From assembly GCF_905475395.1 (NCBI RefSeq), contig NC_058342.1, positions 27,190,640-27,254,639 of the forward strand: a stretch of 64,000 nt of DNA, written 5' to 3'. Below the pieces are notes generated by a model that saw only the letters and a program-made list of their open reading frames with translations, searched no databases and was not told where the DNA came from. Made by a program: the position numbers and the translations under genes. This document shows, piece after piece, positions 45,280 to 57,275 of this stretch (the first letter of the stretch is position 1; each line of letters starts with the position of its first letter). The stretch comes from Chrysoperla carnea (lineage: Eukaryota > Arthropoda > Insecta > Neuroptera > Chrysopidae).

Positions 45280-45689
45280 GACCCGGGATAGTTTGTTTTT
45301 CTATAAAGGCCATTTTTGTTCAAATTAAATGAAGAAACACACAAAAAACTATGATATATGTAGTTTCTGATATGTTCTTTAGGGTATTTTTGCTATCAAT
45401 TACTGTCTAAACTATTCGGTTTACAAAACAATGTTTCAAGCAAAAAATGTTTGCATTTTTATAAAAAAAAAAAGAACTTAAAGTGTTTGTCCAGTTATGA
45501 ATTACAGGGAGATTTTAATTAGACCGGAAAACTTGAATGAATCCAATACCCGTATAAGATGCGTGCCTTTGAAATTAACGTTTTTCGATTGGAGCACGTT
45601 CCTTGATTAAACTTATTTTTCAAATTTCATGCATATATCAAATTCAAACATTCGTATATATATACCTTTCAAAGTTTTAAACAAAAAAA

Positions 45690-45895
45690 TTTAATACAAA
45701 AACATTTTAAAGGAAGCTTTTATTGTACTGAAAAGTAGAAAATAATTATTTACTGGAGAGAGAAGTGGTAAAAGCTTGAGGCGCTCCGAATTATCCTTGA
45801 TATTTTTATAAACAGTCTTGCAAGAATTAATCACAGAAATAACTATTTTTTACTTTCAGTACAATTAAAGCTTGTCCTTATCTTGATATTTTCGA
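45690..45895. mobile_element. Foldback element, ACAAGCTTTTATTTAG family, short copy
   Basis: AAGGAAGCTTTTATTGTACT near 45,710 and AAGCTTGAGGCGCTCC near 45,773 are the family arm. The complement, TACTTTCAGTACAATTAAAG, lies near 45,851. No leader is visible. Confidence 0.65.
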
Positions 45896-45943
45896 ATATT
45901 TTGACAGCTAAAAGACGAATATTATTAACTAGATTGATACCCG

Positions 45944-46298
45944 CCCGCTTCTTGTTTTGCTTCGCGTCTTGATATGCACAGTTCTCAATTTTGTTAAATG
46001 TAAAATGGTCGTAATTCGATTGAGTATATCAGAAAAGTTGGTCATGATTTGTTTGACTTTTACTATTTTAAATTTTGACAGAAATCTTTAATTAAAAAAA
46101 AAAGTTCAAATTAAATTAAATTTTTTTATTTAAAAAAAAATATATATATTTTTATAAATTATATTTCATGTGTTATTCTAATATATCAGCTATATTGCTG
46201 TACAGTTTCATTAAAAACCATTCGCTAGTTTTAGCATGAAAGCGTAACAAACAAATAAACAAACATGCTTACTTGCACATTTATTATATATAGGGCAG
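45944..46298 (-). mobile_element. Helitron-like element, inverted relative of 33,040-33,530
   Basis: Read on the minus strand: CTATATATAATAAATGTGCAAG, CGCTTTCATGCTAAAACTAG and a 3' end with a GC-rich CGCGAAGCAAAACAAGAAGC segment. Non-coding. Confidence 0.45.
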
Positions 46299-46692
46299 GG
46301 ATTTTTCGACGAGTTATGTCTTGGATCTCATGTGTTATAATTATACAATGACAACCATAAAATATCCTAAAACCTCGTATGTGTATATTGTATGGTATGT
46401 GTTTACTTCGTTTATTCTTCTTATTCGAATTCTTTTCGGTATTCATCTCAGCAGTCAGCTACCTCATCTGTTATACTTTCACATTCTCATTCATCTACAT
46501 ACTACATACCAATCTAAATTAAATATAATACCTATCTACCTACTTATATTATACTTACAGTGTACTAACTGAGTCTACGCTATCCACCTATATACCTAAA
46601 TACCCAAAAAAGAGATGGGTACCTTCATACAACATATACCACATACTAGGGTGTATATACCAACCCATCTTAGTACACCACTTTTAGTATAT
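46299..46692. other. Intergenic stretch, nothing recognised
   Basis: AT-rich. Opposed open frames at 46,231-46,446 and 46,321-46,572 are low complexity. Confidence 0.5.
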
Positions 46693-47843
46693 ACAATCAA
46701 AACCGGTTGTAACGACATCATTTATAACAACAAATCGATTATAACAACCAATTGGTAGGGTTTAACCTACTTTTAATAGATGCCATGGTCCCGTTTTTAG
46801 CACAAAGTGGATGATAGCGAAAAACTAACACAATGAATGTAAAGTATGACCTAAATAATTTGGTTTCAAAAAAAATTTCATTCAAATCGAATAAAATTTA
46901 GTTTTTATACAAAAAAATGATTTTTTGAACTTAATGACGTCACCAAAATCCAAAAAAATTTACCTTTGCTCTATTATATCTAAATTTTATCCAATTTTGA
47001 TAAACCAAGTATGTAATCTTACTAAATTTGAGTCATTCTTTTCAAATTTGTTGGCAAAATTAACCTAGCTATAATAAGTTTCATGAATATGGAGTCCTGG
47101 TCTCGTTATATAGCACATATGTGATAGGTAACGAAAAACTAACATTACAGCTGAAAAGTTTGGCCCAAAATTAGTGGATTTCAAGGAAAATTACAATCAG
47201 ATCGAAGCAAATTTGGCTGTGTAATCAAAAAAATCGAATTCTTTAACTGAATGACGTCATCAGAATCCAAAAAATTTAATTTTGCTCTATCATACCCGAA
47301 TAGTATCCAATTTTGATAAACTGAGTATGTAATCCTACTAAATTTCGGCCATACTTTTCAAATTTGTGGTTACAATTAACCTAGCTATGATAAGTTTCAA
47401 GAATGTGGAGTCCTGGTGTCGGAATTAAGCACAGAAGTGTTAGCTAACGAAAAACTGACAAAACTGAAAAGTTTGATCAAAATATAGAAGGTTTCAAAAA
47501 AAGTTTCAATTAAATCAGATAAAATTAGACGATTTTTGGAACTGAATGACATCTTCGAAATCAACCTTCAAAATGTACGGAAAATTGGATAACTAAAATC
47601 GGCTTCTGCATATCTAAGCGAGGCAATTATTGAAAAGAAATAATTGTTATTTCCTTAATCGGTTTACTCTTGAAAAAAAGTACTAATAACTGAAAAACTT
47701 GCTGCATTCGTATTTAATTACTATACATTTAAAAAATGTACCAAAAATGTCGGTATATGAATAAAATGAAAATATCGCTTATAATGACTACCGGATATAA
47801 TGACCATATTTGTAGGAATGTCGTTATAACCGTTTTTGACTGT
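46693..47843. mobile_element. TIR element carrying the TGACGTCA tandem array
   Basis: Left end ACAATCAAAACCGGTTGTAA and right end, reversed, ACAGTCAAAAACGGTTATAA; 20 of 24 terminal bases agree. Between them, from about 46,790 to 47,590, lie two to three units of the array seen at 18,170-19,060, in inverted orientation, with TGACGTCA at 46,935-46,942 and 47,252-47,259. The terminal wording resembles pogo/Tigger-type ends, but no transposase is present. Target duplication not resolved. Confidence 0.6.
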
Positions 47844-48484
47844 GCTATGGTATGAATAGATATCACCTACTACTCCCCACACCCCATTTGAACAGACCAC
47901 CCTAGTGTAGTACATATATACATTAAATATATTACAGTGTTATATTCTTACGTATAATAATATACTCACACCAAGTATTCTAGTTTCTAAAAGTTAAGAT
48001 TTACTGCCTTGTTAGAATTATATCGTCGGCTGGTTGTAGGCTGCTGCTACCACGCTTTGCTACCATTATATACTTCTTAATATCTATACGTACACTGATA
48101 GACTTTCATGAATTACCTACCAAAACATATCCCATGATCCATTTTTTCCTAAAATAAATATTTTTAAGTTTATTTTTAAGAAAAAATACATTATAAAACG
48201 AATGTAAACATGCAACTGACTTAATTGTTGAAACATCATGCATAGACAGATATACAGACGTTTGCTTTTTTACGTAAGTAAAGAAAGGTAGCCACCCCTA
48301 CACACAAAGTAATAAGAGTATCTTTCTTCTCACTTCCTCAGTGTACATAGTAATAAATAAACACATACGTATATATTAAACATTTTTACATGATACAATA
48401 CAGTGATGTTTACAGGTAAATAGTGATATTTACGAAAAAATGTTTCAAAAAAAAAGTTGTTAGAGATAAAACAAAAGTTTAGTT
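47844..48484. other. Intergenic stretch, nothing recognised
   Basis: No gene or clear repeat. AT-rich. Confidence 0.5.
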
Positions 48485-49110
48485 TACAAGATGAAAGAAA
48501 ATGTCTCAAAAATTACCCGCCCAATCGTTAAATGAACCCGATTTTTGAATTTTTTGGGTCATTTATACCTTATAAACAGTGTGTCATCAAATTCCGAAAC
48601 ATAATTTTTTTTCGATTTTTTATCGTTTTTTGAAGGGGTACCCCTTGGAAAAAAATCGAAAAAATCAAAAATTTTTTTCTGTTTCAGAATTCGATCAAAC
48701 TTAGTTTATAAGGTAATTTTGACCCAAAAAATTCAAAAATCGAGTTTATTTGACGATTAGGCTAGTAGATTTTGAAAAAAAACGAGTAATGGGATCGATT
48801 TTTGGCGATATCTCAAAAATTATCCGTCCAATCGTTAAATGTACCCGATTTTTGAATTTCTTGGGTCAATTATACCTTAGAAACTTTGTTTCATGAAATT
48901 CCGAAACAACAAAATTTTTTGGATTTTTTGCAATTTTTTGAAGGGGTACCCCTTGGAAAAAATCGAAAAAATCAAACAATTTTTTCTATTTCAGAATTAG
49001 ATAAAACTTAGTTTATAAGGTAATTTTGATCCAAAATCACCAAAAATCGGGTTTATTTGACGATTGGACGAACATTTTCTATAGTATCGCCCGAAATTCT
49101 AAATCCTAAG
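48485..49110. repeat. Family W tandem repeats
   Basis: Two units offset by 307 bp, measured at TCTCAAAAATTA (48,504 and 48,811). Each has CCCAATCGTTAAATGAACCC or a variant and a perfect or near-perfect GAAGGGGTACCCCTTGG. Non-coding. Confidence 0.75.
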
Positions 49111-50089
49111 TCGTTTTGGCCTCGTAAATTTAAAAAAACAAAAATATTTGAAAGGACTTACCATATGCAGTTAACTGAATTTCATCAATTTCCGGTATAT
49201 CCACCCTAAATTGTAGTTGACATAAAACACAAGGCGTCATACGTCGTAATTTAAAGTAAACGGTTTGTAACAAAATTTGGAATTGTCGACCAAATCTGAG
49301 TACGCTATAATTATAATTTCAGCTCGATATCTGTTTTCGAAGGTTTACAACATTTTGAAGGTTCGAAAACGAAGGTTTACAACATTGGTCCTACAAACCC
49401 AAGACCTTAACTTATGTTGCTCATTTACGAACTTGACCTCACTTTTTACACCCTGAGCACTGTATTTGATTGATTATAACTATGTTTTATTTTTCTTATT
49501 TTGATTATTAGTTATATTTTGCTTGAATGCTGATTGTATGGCTTTTTAGATAATTTTGGTGTAAATTTAACGTGAATATGTCTCTCTGGGTACTTAGGAA
49601 CATACATAAATACCTATATATAAAATATGGATACAGGCACAGTGGTGTCTTGGTGCTAAATAAAGATATGATAACTGTAAGTCTCTTCGGTCGGTTCTCA
49701 GCCTCCGTCCTCGGTCCTCGGCTCGCTATCATAGATAATAATAGGTAGTTTGTGTTTTTAAACTATAAGATTGTGGTATGTAAGCAACAATTTTATATAC
49801 ATATATAATCGGGGAAGGTGTAGTACCATGAATTAAAATTTTTGTTAGATTCAAGATACTTTATTTTCCGGATTTGAAACTTTACCTCCTCAAAATTTAA
49901 GTTTATGTTTAAAAATGGAATATGGTACAACACCTTACTTACCAATAATCAATGATTTACGTTGAGTATGATTTATAAAACGTTGAGTATGATATTTGAG
50001 TGCAAAACCACATTGACAACCAGTCTTCACCCTACCTATATTCTAAATAAAATACTCTCATTTCAATGCAAATGCTCTCAACTTAATGG
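49111..50089. other. Intergenic stretch with a family B scrap
   Basis: 49,380-49,460 carries CTACAAACCCAAGACC and GCTCATTTACGAACTTGACC, family B wording. The rest has no gene. Confidence 0.45.
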
Positions 50090-50600
50090 AATGTCATACC
50101 ATCTGTTGTTAATTCATTTGAACGATAGAATGACGTCATAAAGTTAAAAAATTAGATTTTTTTGATAACACAGCCAAATTTAATTCTATCTTATTGAAAT
50201 TTTTTTGAAACCCACTAATTTTGGGTTATTAATTTTAGCTGTGATGTCATATTTTCGATTCGATTTCGCATCATTTATGTGCTTAATTCCGGGACCTGAA
50301 CTCCATATTCATAAAACCTATTAGAGCTAGGTTAATTTTGACAAAATATTTAAAAAGTATGGCCCAAATTTAGTAGAATTACATACTTGGTTTACCAAAA
50401 TTATATAAAATTTGGATGTGATAGAACAAAATTAAATTTTTTGGATTCTGATGACGTCATAAAGTTAAAAAATTCGAATTTTTTGAGAAAACAGACAAAT
50501 TTGATCCGATCTTTTTGAATTTTTTTTTGAAACCTACTAATTTTGGGTCATTTTTTTCAGCTATGATGTCAATTTTTCGCTAGCTAAAGTACAAGATCCT
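50090..50600 (+). repeat. Tandem array with TGACGTCA, third locus
   Basis: About one and a half units. TGACGTCA at 50,131-50,138 and 50,452-50,459, 321 bp apart. Shared blocks are AACACAGCCAAATTTAATTC and GAATTACATACTTGGTTTAC. Confidence 0.75.
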
Positions 50601-52029
50601 CTAGGTATTACATTTTACCCTACCTACTGTTGTTTGTTACCATATATAATATATCAAAATGTTGGTAACACTGCTGCTAAAGTATAAAGTATAAAGTATA
50701 AGTAAGTAAGTCGTACCAAACTAGGCTCTCTGAGGCTCTTTCTTGATAGATAATAAGCATTTTAATCTATTAAAATATTTATTTAAAAAAATATTATTGA
50801 TATTGAATTTTATAGAAGGACTAGAACAGTCAGAGGGATTCAATAAGTATTTTAGTATTGCTTGTCATTTATTTATAAGCTATCAAATGACATAATACAG
50901 TTAAACTTCTTTCATACACATTTTAAGCAATTTTATAAGTTTAATCCACCGTTCTGTACCCCGAACTAGTAACATTTTCACTTTATTGCAATAAAAAGTG
51001 ATAATAATTGTAATTGTAATATAAAATTTAAAGCGTGGAGTGCCCCACATGCATTCTTTAAATTAGCTAACTTGATAGGTGTCTACCATCCCACGAGTTG
51101 AATTTTACCTCACATTAATTATTATGCACTTATGGAATAAAGCTTGCTTTTTAGTTCTTAAATCTATAATTTATGACCTTTATAGCTTCCTTTCGAAAAA
51201 CCGGTAAACTTAACCAAAAGTTATTTCAAGAAATTGTGTTTTCAGGTCTTTACTCTCTATAAAATCAAAACATGTGTTTGGGAGTAGTTAATACATTTCC
51301 CCCAAATAGATTTCTTTATTCATAGTCTATTTTTTTAATGAAATATCCGATAAAACCACGAACAATTAACATTTTGAGGTCCAAAGACCTTTAATTTGGT
51401 CGTTCAAACATTCTTAAACTTTTTGAACAACCATAAAATTCTATGGTGTAATGTTTTAAATGAAACTGAAGGTCTTTCAGGAATTTTAAGGAGATTGTCA
51501 CATAAAATTCTTTGCTCAGTACATAATTTGAGACAAAATTTTTTTAAAATTATATCATAGATTATTAAAACTCTGACGAAATGGCAAATTTTAACAGCGA
51601 CATTGTAACGTCGAATCTAAACTATGTTATAGAGACTCAGAATCGAAATCCCTTGTGTATTTTATTTCACTACGTTTAACTGTAGTTTTTATCAATCGAA
51701 TTCGAATTTAGAATCGAATACATGTGAAATCTTGTATAGAACTGGATATCTATATATCTATTACTTATATTTATAAACAACGTCTGACCTCTTTATAAGT
51801 AGCTTTTCTTGAAAGCTACTACATAACTATACTATATTTTCATAGGTAGAATATAGAATTCTATATCGAAAATATATATATAATTCAATTTTCAGATATA
51901 TATTATACATATATAGCTATTTTAGGTATTTGTATAAATGTAATTGATTTTTATGAATGACCATATACACAAACATAGAGTCAAAATCGCTTATAATGAC
52001 ATTTAAAAGTACTGTACAATTGTGGTCAT
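50601..52029. other. Intergenic stretch, no gene seen
   Basis: AT-rich. At 51,976-52,050 CAAAATCGCTTATAATGACA and GGTCATTATATCC are scraps of the TIR element at 46,693-47,843. Confidence 0.45.
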
Positions 52030-52650
52030 TATATCCAATATAAAAGAAGAAACTGGCTGGCTGTTTGACAGATCGATCAACGTACAGCTAAAACCTCTTG
52101 GTCAAGAAGCATGAAATTTTGCACAAACGTTCCTTAAATGAGAAGTTTTTAGCCCTTGCGTTCAAAAATGGGACACCATTACATACATTTTTTTCAGTCT
52201 ATTTTTTCCGGTCTATCGGTCTAGGAAACAGCTCCAACAATTTTCATGATAATTAGTATGCAGGGGTTTTGTGGGACGAAAAATCGATCTAGCTTGGTTT
52301 AGTTTTCAGAAAATGACGTTTTATCCGTGTTTTCAGGAAAAATTGATACAAATTGAAAAATGCTCTTACTGCTTTCTATTGGCGATTAGAAAAACTATTG
52401 TTTCTTTAATTGGGAGTAAATAACTACTTTACCGACACTGAAACTCTTAAGATAGGTTTCAATAGATAGCGTTGTTACACGATTAGTATGCAGGAGGTTT
52501 TTGGGTCGAAAAATCGAGGTAGCTAGGAATCTTTTATAGCTCAGAAACGGCTCCATTTTCATGATATTTAGTATGCAGGAGCTTTTGGGAGCCAAAAATC
52601 AATTTAGCTAGGTTTCATTAAAAATAAACACCGAGCAAAGCTCGATCATC
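52030..52650 (+). repeat. Family D repeat
   Basis: Three direct copies of TTAGTATGCAGGRG followed by a TTTTGGG-AAAATC segment and a variant of TAGCTAGGTTT near 52,254, 52,485 and 52,568. Inverted fragments are at 9470-9740 and 54,660-54,850. No coding. Confidence 0.55.
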
Positions 52651-53535
52651 CAGGTCCTTTAGTTTATACCTGACCAATTCAACGTAATAACTGATTCGTC
52701 ATAAGTGATGTCGTTGTAAAATATTTCGACTATATGATGATGGACCATGATGGTCCATGCATGGTCCAGTCCAGTCAATAATATTAATGCTTTATATTTA
52801 TCTATATTGTATAAATGGATATTAGGATTTAAATAAATTGTGCTGAATCAAACTTACAATAAATTATAAATAAATATATCTGCTTATACAAAGCAGGATA
52901 TTATTCAACAAACAAAATATTCAAAACATTTTATAATACAAATATCCAATATTCAGTTACGATTTTATCGTTATCGTTTTAGTGACCTATAGAGCAGCGT
53001 TTCTAAATAGTTTTTATACGAATACTAAGTCGTTGCAGTAGGATCTTGGGACTAGGATAGTGAAAATATTTTAATAATTTATAAAAAAAATCGATTTAGA
53101 ATATTCGAACAAAACTTAGGCAGAACTAAGCCTTCGCGTAAGAAACTTACGCGAACGAAACGTTGCCAGGATTCTGAAAACACGACTAATAACAACGAGA
53201 TTTTTTCTATTAACTGGGCTGGATAAAAACAGGGCGGTAGGTGAAAAAAGACAGTTGGGGTATTCTTTGTCTCTTTCGTATGTATAATTGACTCAGCTGA
53301 GTGACAAAATAACTCGACGTGTAGGATACGGAAAACTAATTTGTTTTACATTGAACAGGATCCTGATATAAAATCTGAGGGACAAATTCAAGGGATTTTC
53401 GTAAATATAAATCACATTATATTTTTAACTAGATTTTATTCCTGGGTCACTGCAGGTTTCTGAGAATTTGACTTCCTGAATATTAATAAGAAAAAAATTA
53501 TTTTTAGGGGCCAACTAAATTAATTTGTAGCCTAG
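52651..53535. other. Intergenic stretch, nothing recognised
   Basis: TGGACCATGATGGTCCATGC at 52,741-52,765 is a short palindrome. No gene. Confidence 0.45.
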
Positions 53536-53690
53536 TTATTGAAATACCACGATACTCGAAATAAAATCGTATATTAAGAAATTCTATTTAAAAAATACAA
53601 TTAAATACCAAGATTATTTCGAGTGTCGTGGTATTTATTTCAATAATTTTGTCTCAACTGGAAGTCAACAAAAATTCATCCTTGTAACTT
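53536..53690. mobile_element. Palindromic segment related to the Penelope locus
   Basis: TTATTGAAATACCACGATAC at 53,536 is complemented by the end at 53,646. It is followed at 53,651-53,690 by CTCAACTGGAAGTCAACAAA, the arm of the 6645-6753 hairpin. Both pieces flank the Penelope RT fragment at 6796, so this is probably a terminal piece of the same element family. Confidence 0.6.
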
Positions 53691-53939
53691 GTTACACATT
53701 TTTCATAAAATTTTAGATGAAACGTCGAAAATTACTTAATTTGTCGAAATACTCATACATCGAACTATCCATACAAATGCTGCGGGTTTCAGTTTGACAT
53801 TCTGGTGAAAAGTACTTCTTAAAGCACCTTTTAAACATTCTTAAAGAAGCATTTTCTATATGTGAACATTCCGTAGAAACGAATCTAAATTTTGGGTTAG
53901 GGAAACGATCCGCATGTTGATTCTGTAGGGTACTTCAAT

Positions 53940-54120
53940 TTTAGTTAACCGATACAATTAACTCGTATAAAAAGTTAAAACTTTAATAGCGAATATCGTT
54001 TTTAATTGATGGGTAAAAAAAAATTGGAAGTTAGCAGTTCTCAACAGGACGGTTATATCCTTAACAACTACTGAAAATTTTATTTCATTCTGTAAAAAAG
54101 TAGGTTTAAAGATATTCTTA
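53940..54120. repeat. Fragment of the 1588-1940 MITE family
   Basis: TTAATAGCGAATATCGTTTT, TTTTATTTCATTCTGTAAAA and AAAGTAGGTTTAAAGATATTC follow the interior and right arm of the 1588 MITE. The left arm is absent. Confidence 0.6.
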
Positions 54121-54659
54121 ATACAGTTTAGTTAATTTTTGAAGAAGGGACACTCTGGGGCGCTCATCCTTTAATTTATGAGCATTCTCTGTTAAGGAGG
54201 TTATTGTGTATACACCTTCCCTAATGGGTTGATGAATTGTAAGAAAACTGGGAAATTTTCCCAATATGTCTTGAATATAGTACTCTAGGATGTTGGAAAA
54301 TTTCCCATTGTTAACATTTATGAGATACACAAATACTTACCGACTAATACATTGAAGAACATCAAAATGCAAATAATAAGAAAGTGTCAAAGATAAAAAT
54401 ATTCATTTAAAAAAGATATCTTTAAAGAAGAGACTGAATATACAAACATAACCTCACCATATTTAAATATGAACCAGGTACTGCTAACTGCTAACTACCA
54501 TCTATATCTGTTTATATATCTATATACAGAGTGCAACATGAGTGGATGTACAGTTATAGAGAGTTACTTGAATGTTCCGGTAATGTACATTATTTCGTTA
54601 TCTAAGTTATACGTATATATCACACCAGCTATGTATCAACCAAAACTGATAAAGCCACA
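54121..54659. other. Intergenic stretch, nothing recognised
   Basis: Open frames at 54,118-54,330 (minus) and 54,469-54,750 (plus) have no family resemblance. No gene supported. Confidence 0.4.
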
Positions 54660-54850
54660 CGGACTTCACACCATACAATACATACGAAGCGAATCACGTA
54701 CTTTTCCTGAAAACAGGAATACAACGACGTTTTCTAAAAATGAAACCTAGATTTTTCGCCCCCGTAACCCTCTGCATACTAAATTTCATAAAACTCGTTG
54801 AAACTATTCCCGAGATTGTTAATATAGATATACAAGAATTGCTCGTTTAA
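54660..54850 (-). repeat. Family D fragment
   Basis: AAATGAAACCTAGATTTTTC and CTCTGCATACTAAATTTCAT are the complement of the 52,030-52,650 repeat. Confidence 0.5.
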
Positions 54851-55573
54851 ATATATAAGCATAGGCGTCCTTAGGACCAAATTATTCAGGCGGGCACCAA
54901 TAGTAGAAAAAATGGATAATTAATTGAAAAAAAAGTTGTAGATAAATAAACACGTTATAAATTTTAAGTATTTATTTAAGGCAAATTTTTCGACCAACAT
55001 ATCGAGTCCTGCGTCTGTCTTTTGTCTTTCAATGGCCATGAAAGCTAATCCTGCTAGCCTATCCTCTCCCATTTAACTCGTGGGTAGTTTTTCAGATGTC
55101 TGACCTTTGAAAAGTGACGAAAATGACCTTTCAGCCGTTGCTGTGGTAATATGCCACGAAAGACTAATCTCAAAAAAATGTAGTTTGCATGGAAGAGTTT
55201 TACTTAAATCATATTTTAAAAACAGACCAGCATGCTCACAAAGTGACGGTTTTTCGATGGTATCTTGAGAGTCTAATGTAAGTAATTACAAAAGCTCTAT
55301 ATATTTTGTATCCATTTAATTTGTAGAAAGAAGGTGATTCATGTTAACGAATATGTAAAATTTCACATAATATGTGGTAAATAAGTTATTTCCATTTATT
55401 TATTACGTGTTTAAAGAAGTCCAGAATAGTAAAGAAGTAAATAAACTATCTCTATTTTTATTATGTTTTCAAAAAAGTCGAAAATTATTTGGCGTGCGCG
55501 TACGCCCTTGTACCCCCCCCCCTCGTAAGGGAAGAAATTTAGAAAAGATAATTAAGATAAAGATAAGATAAAA
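54851..55573. other. Intergenic stretch, nothing certain
   Basis: AGGCGTCCTTAGGACC at about 54,867 and a C run at 55,513-55,522. No gene. Confidence 0.4.
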
Positions 55574-55966
55574 TTTTATGATCACACTAGCTGTGAACTA
55601 CCCGCTTTGCTGGGCAACATTCCCACTTTCACTCCTCCCCCCATATTCCATATCCTTTTCTAGGTTGCTATCTATCACCTAACTAAATTTCATAAAAATC
55701 CGTTCAGTCGTTTAGGCATGATAGAGCAAAACTCCCAGCAAAAACCATAAAAAAATCACTAACTCAATTCAGTTTTCTGCCTACTTCCTACCCCCTAAGT
55801 ACGATGACGTGATCATTTTGATCTTATATCCGTTTTTAGGTAACCATCTATTACCTTACCAAATTTCATCAAAATCCGTTCAGCCGTTTAGGCGTGAAAG
55901 AGTAACAGACAGACAGACAGGCAGGCAGAGTTACTTTCGCATTTATAATATTAGTATGGATTTGGC
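55574..55966 (-). mobile_element. Helitron-like non-autonomous element
   Basis: Read on the minus strand it starts ATCCATACTAATATTATAAA with TGCGAAAGTAACTCTGCC, then a CTGTCTGTCTG run and AACGGATTTTGATGAAATTT. It ends CCCAGCAAAGCGGGTAGTTC plus ACAGCTAG. The 5' wording and CTAG end match the other Helitron-like copies. CCGTTCAG-CGTTTAGGC occurs twice inside. Confidence 0.55.
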
Positions 55967-56689
55967 GGATAAATGTAGAATCAACCATAAAATTATACTA
56001 AAAATAAAATCGTTGACTTAATAATATTCATAATATGATGCATGACGTATCAAAGATAATGTCAGTCACATATGGAATCACCCCTATAATAAATAAAGAA
56101 AGTGATAATTTCTATTTCTGTATATCTATTTACAGCCCACACTGTGAATATGAAGGTACATTGTAGGTATGTGTCTATAATAATATTTATATAAATGAAG
56201 TAGATGGACTCACTTATCACTTCATTTCTTATTCAATTTTCAATTCAATAAAGTGATAATACGAATGATTATAATGATAATGACAACGATCATCATCATT
56301 ATCATTATCATAGCACATGTCTGTTGTATGCAATGTTGCTTTATCTGTCAAATTGGTAGGGGAAAAATTGTTATTTGAAATATTTTTAAAATTTCTTCTA
56401 ATCGTACTTTTTATTAATGAAATTATTTTCGAGGAAAAATGATTTTTATTGAATTGCAAATTATATGAAATTTTCTACCAAGTGGTATTTCTCTAGAAAA
56501 ATGCTTTTATCAAAATTGATTTGGTGGAATTTTTTTTGATTTACAAGGTAAGCTTACGCGAGCGTTTCATCGAATTTTGTATTTAATGATATACGATTCA
56601 TTTATTATTTATGTTTGTCTACTTAATTTTTGTGTACAAATTTAAACGTCAAAGTCTTTCGACTATTATTCATGTTTTTATGATACAAT
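55967..56689. other. Intergenic stretch, nothing recognised
   Basis: Contains an ATCATCATCATTATCATTATCAT stretch, a simple repeat, at about 56,289. No gene. Confidence 0.5.
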
Positions 56690-56830
56690 AGCATAAACTA
56701 TAAAGAAAAGTAACTTGTCGAGTTAATCTTAATTAAAGACAATTGAAAAAATACGTATATACCAGGACTCAAACCCAGGTCTCTTGGATTCATGCCTCCA
56801 ATATTCACCTGTTAAAATATAAAGCCTACA
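56690..56830 (-). repeat. tRNA-like SINE, second family, degenerate copy
   Basis: Minus strand: a decayed tRNA-like head with B-box-like GGTTTGAGTCC followed by TTTTTTCAATTGTCTTTAATT. The same head and tail order occurs at 63,405-63,583. The D arm is unrecognisable. Confidence 0.55.
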
Positions 56831-56959
56831 ACTTTTATACTTGTAAATTTCAGTATTGTGTGGCTGTTATCTTAAAAACCTTTAGTTGGTTTTGATTTTT
56901 GGCCGACAGCAGTTTTCGCCGTGTCCAAATCAGTCTGAAATTAAGTTTTTATTTAAAAA

Positions 56960-57275
56960 AATTATTTTCTCACCTCCATGCAGAAAGTGTCAACTTTCTG
57001 CCCACTATACAAAACGAAGTTGCCGTTTTCTGCCTCCGTCGGGTGGAAAAATAGTATACACACCACGGGAGCAAGTAAATAATGTTCATTGTCAAACATG
57101 AGATCAGAGACAATTTTTATTTCTCTCCTCCGTGTGAAAAGAGTCAACTTTCGCCTCGCGTGTTAAATGAAGTTGCCGCCTGGCGCCTCCGTCGAGTAGA
57201 AAAGTAGTACTCACTACGAGAGTAAGTGAAGGATGTCTTAGATCTCATGAATATGAGATCTGAGACATTCTTTAC
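56960..57275 (+). repeat. Two-unit tandem duplication with palindromes
   Basis: GTCAACTTTCTGCC...GAAGTTGCCGTTTTCTGCCTCCGTCG at 56,986 recurs diverged at 57,143. Unit about 155 bp. Each unit ends in a hairpin around ATGAGATC; the second, GTCTTAGATCTCATGAATATG at about 57,233-57,266, is nearly perfect. No coding. Confidence 0.65.

Larger units (their letters stand above)
44160..45640. repeat. Family C repeat, split by an hAT element
   Basis: Right part (45,290-45,640) shares ATTACTGTCTAAACTATTCG and ACAATGTTTCAAGCAAAAAATG with 35,463-36,065 in inverted order. The left part up to 44,410 is less certain. The hAT element at 44,411-45,279 interrupts it. Confidence 0.4.
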
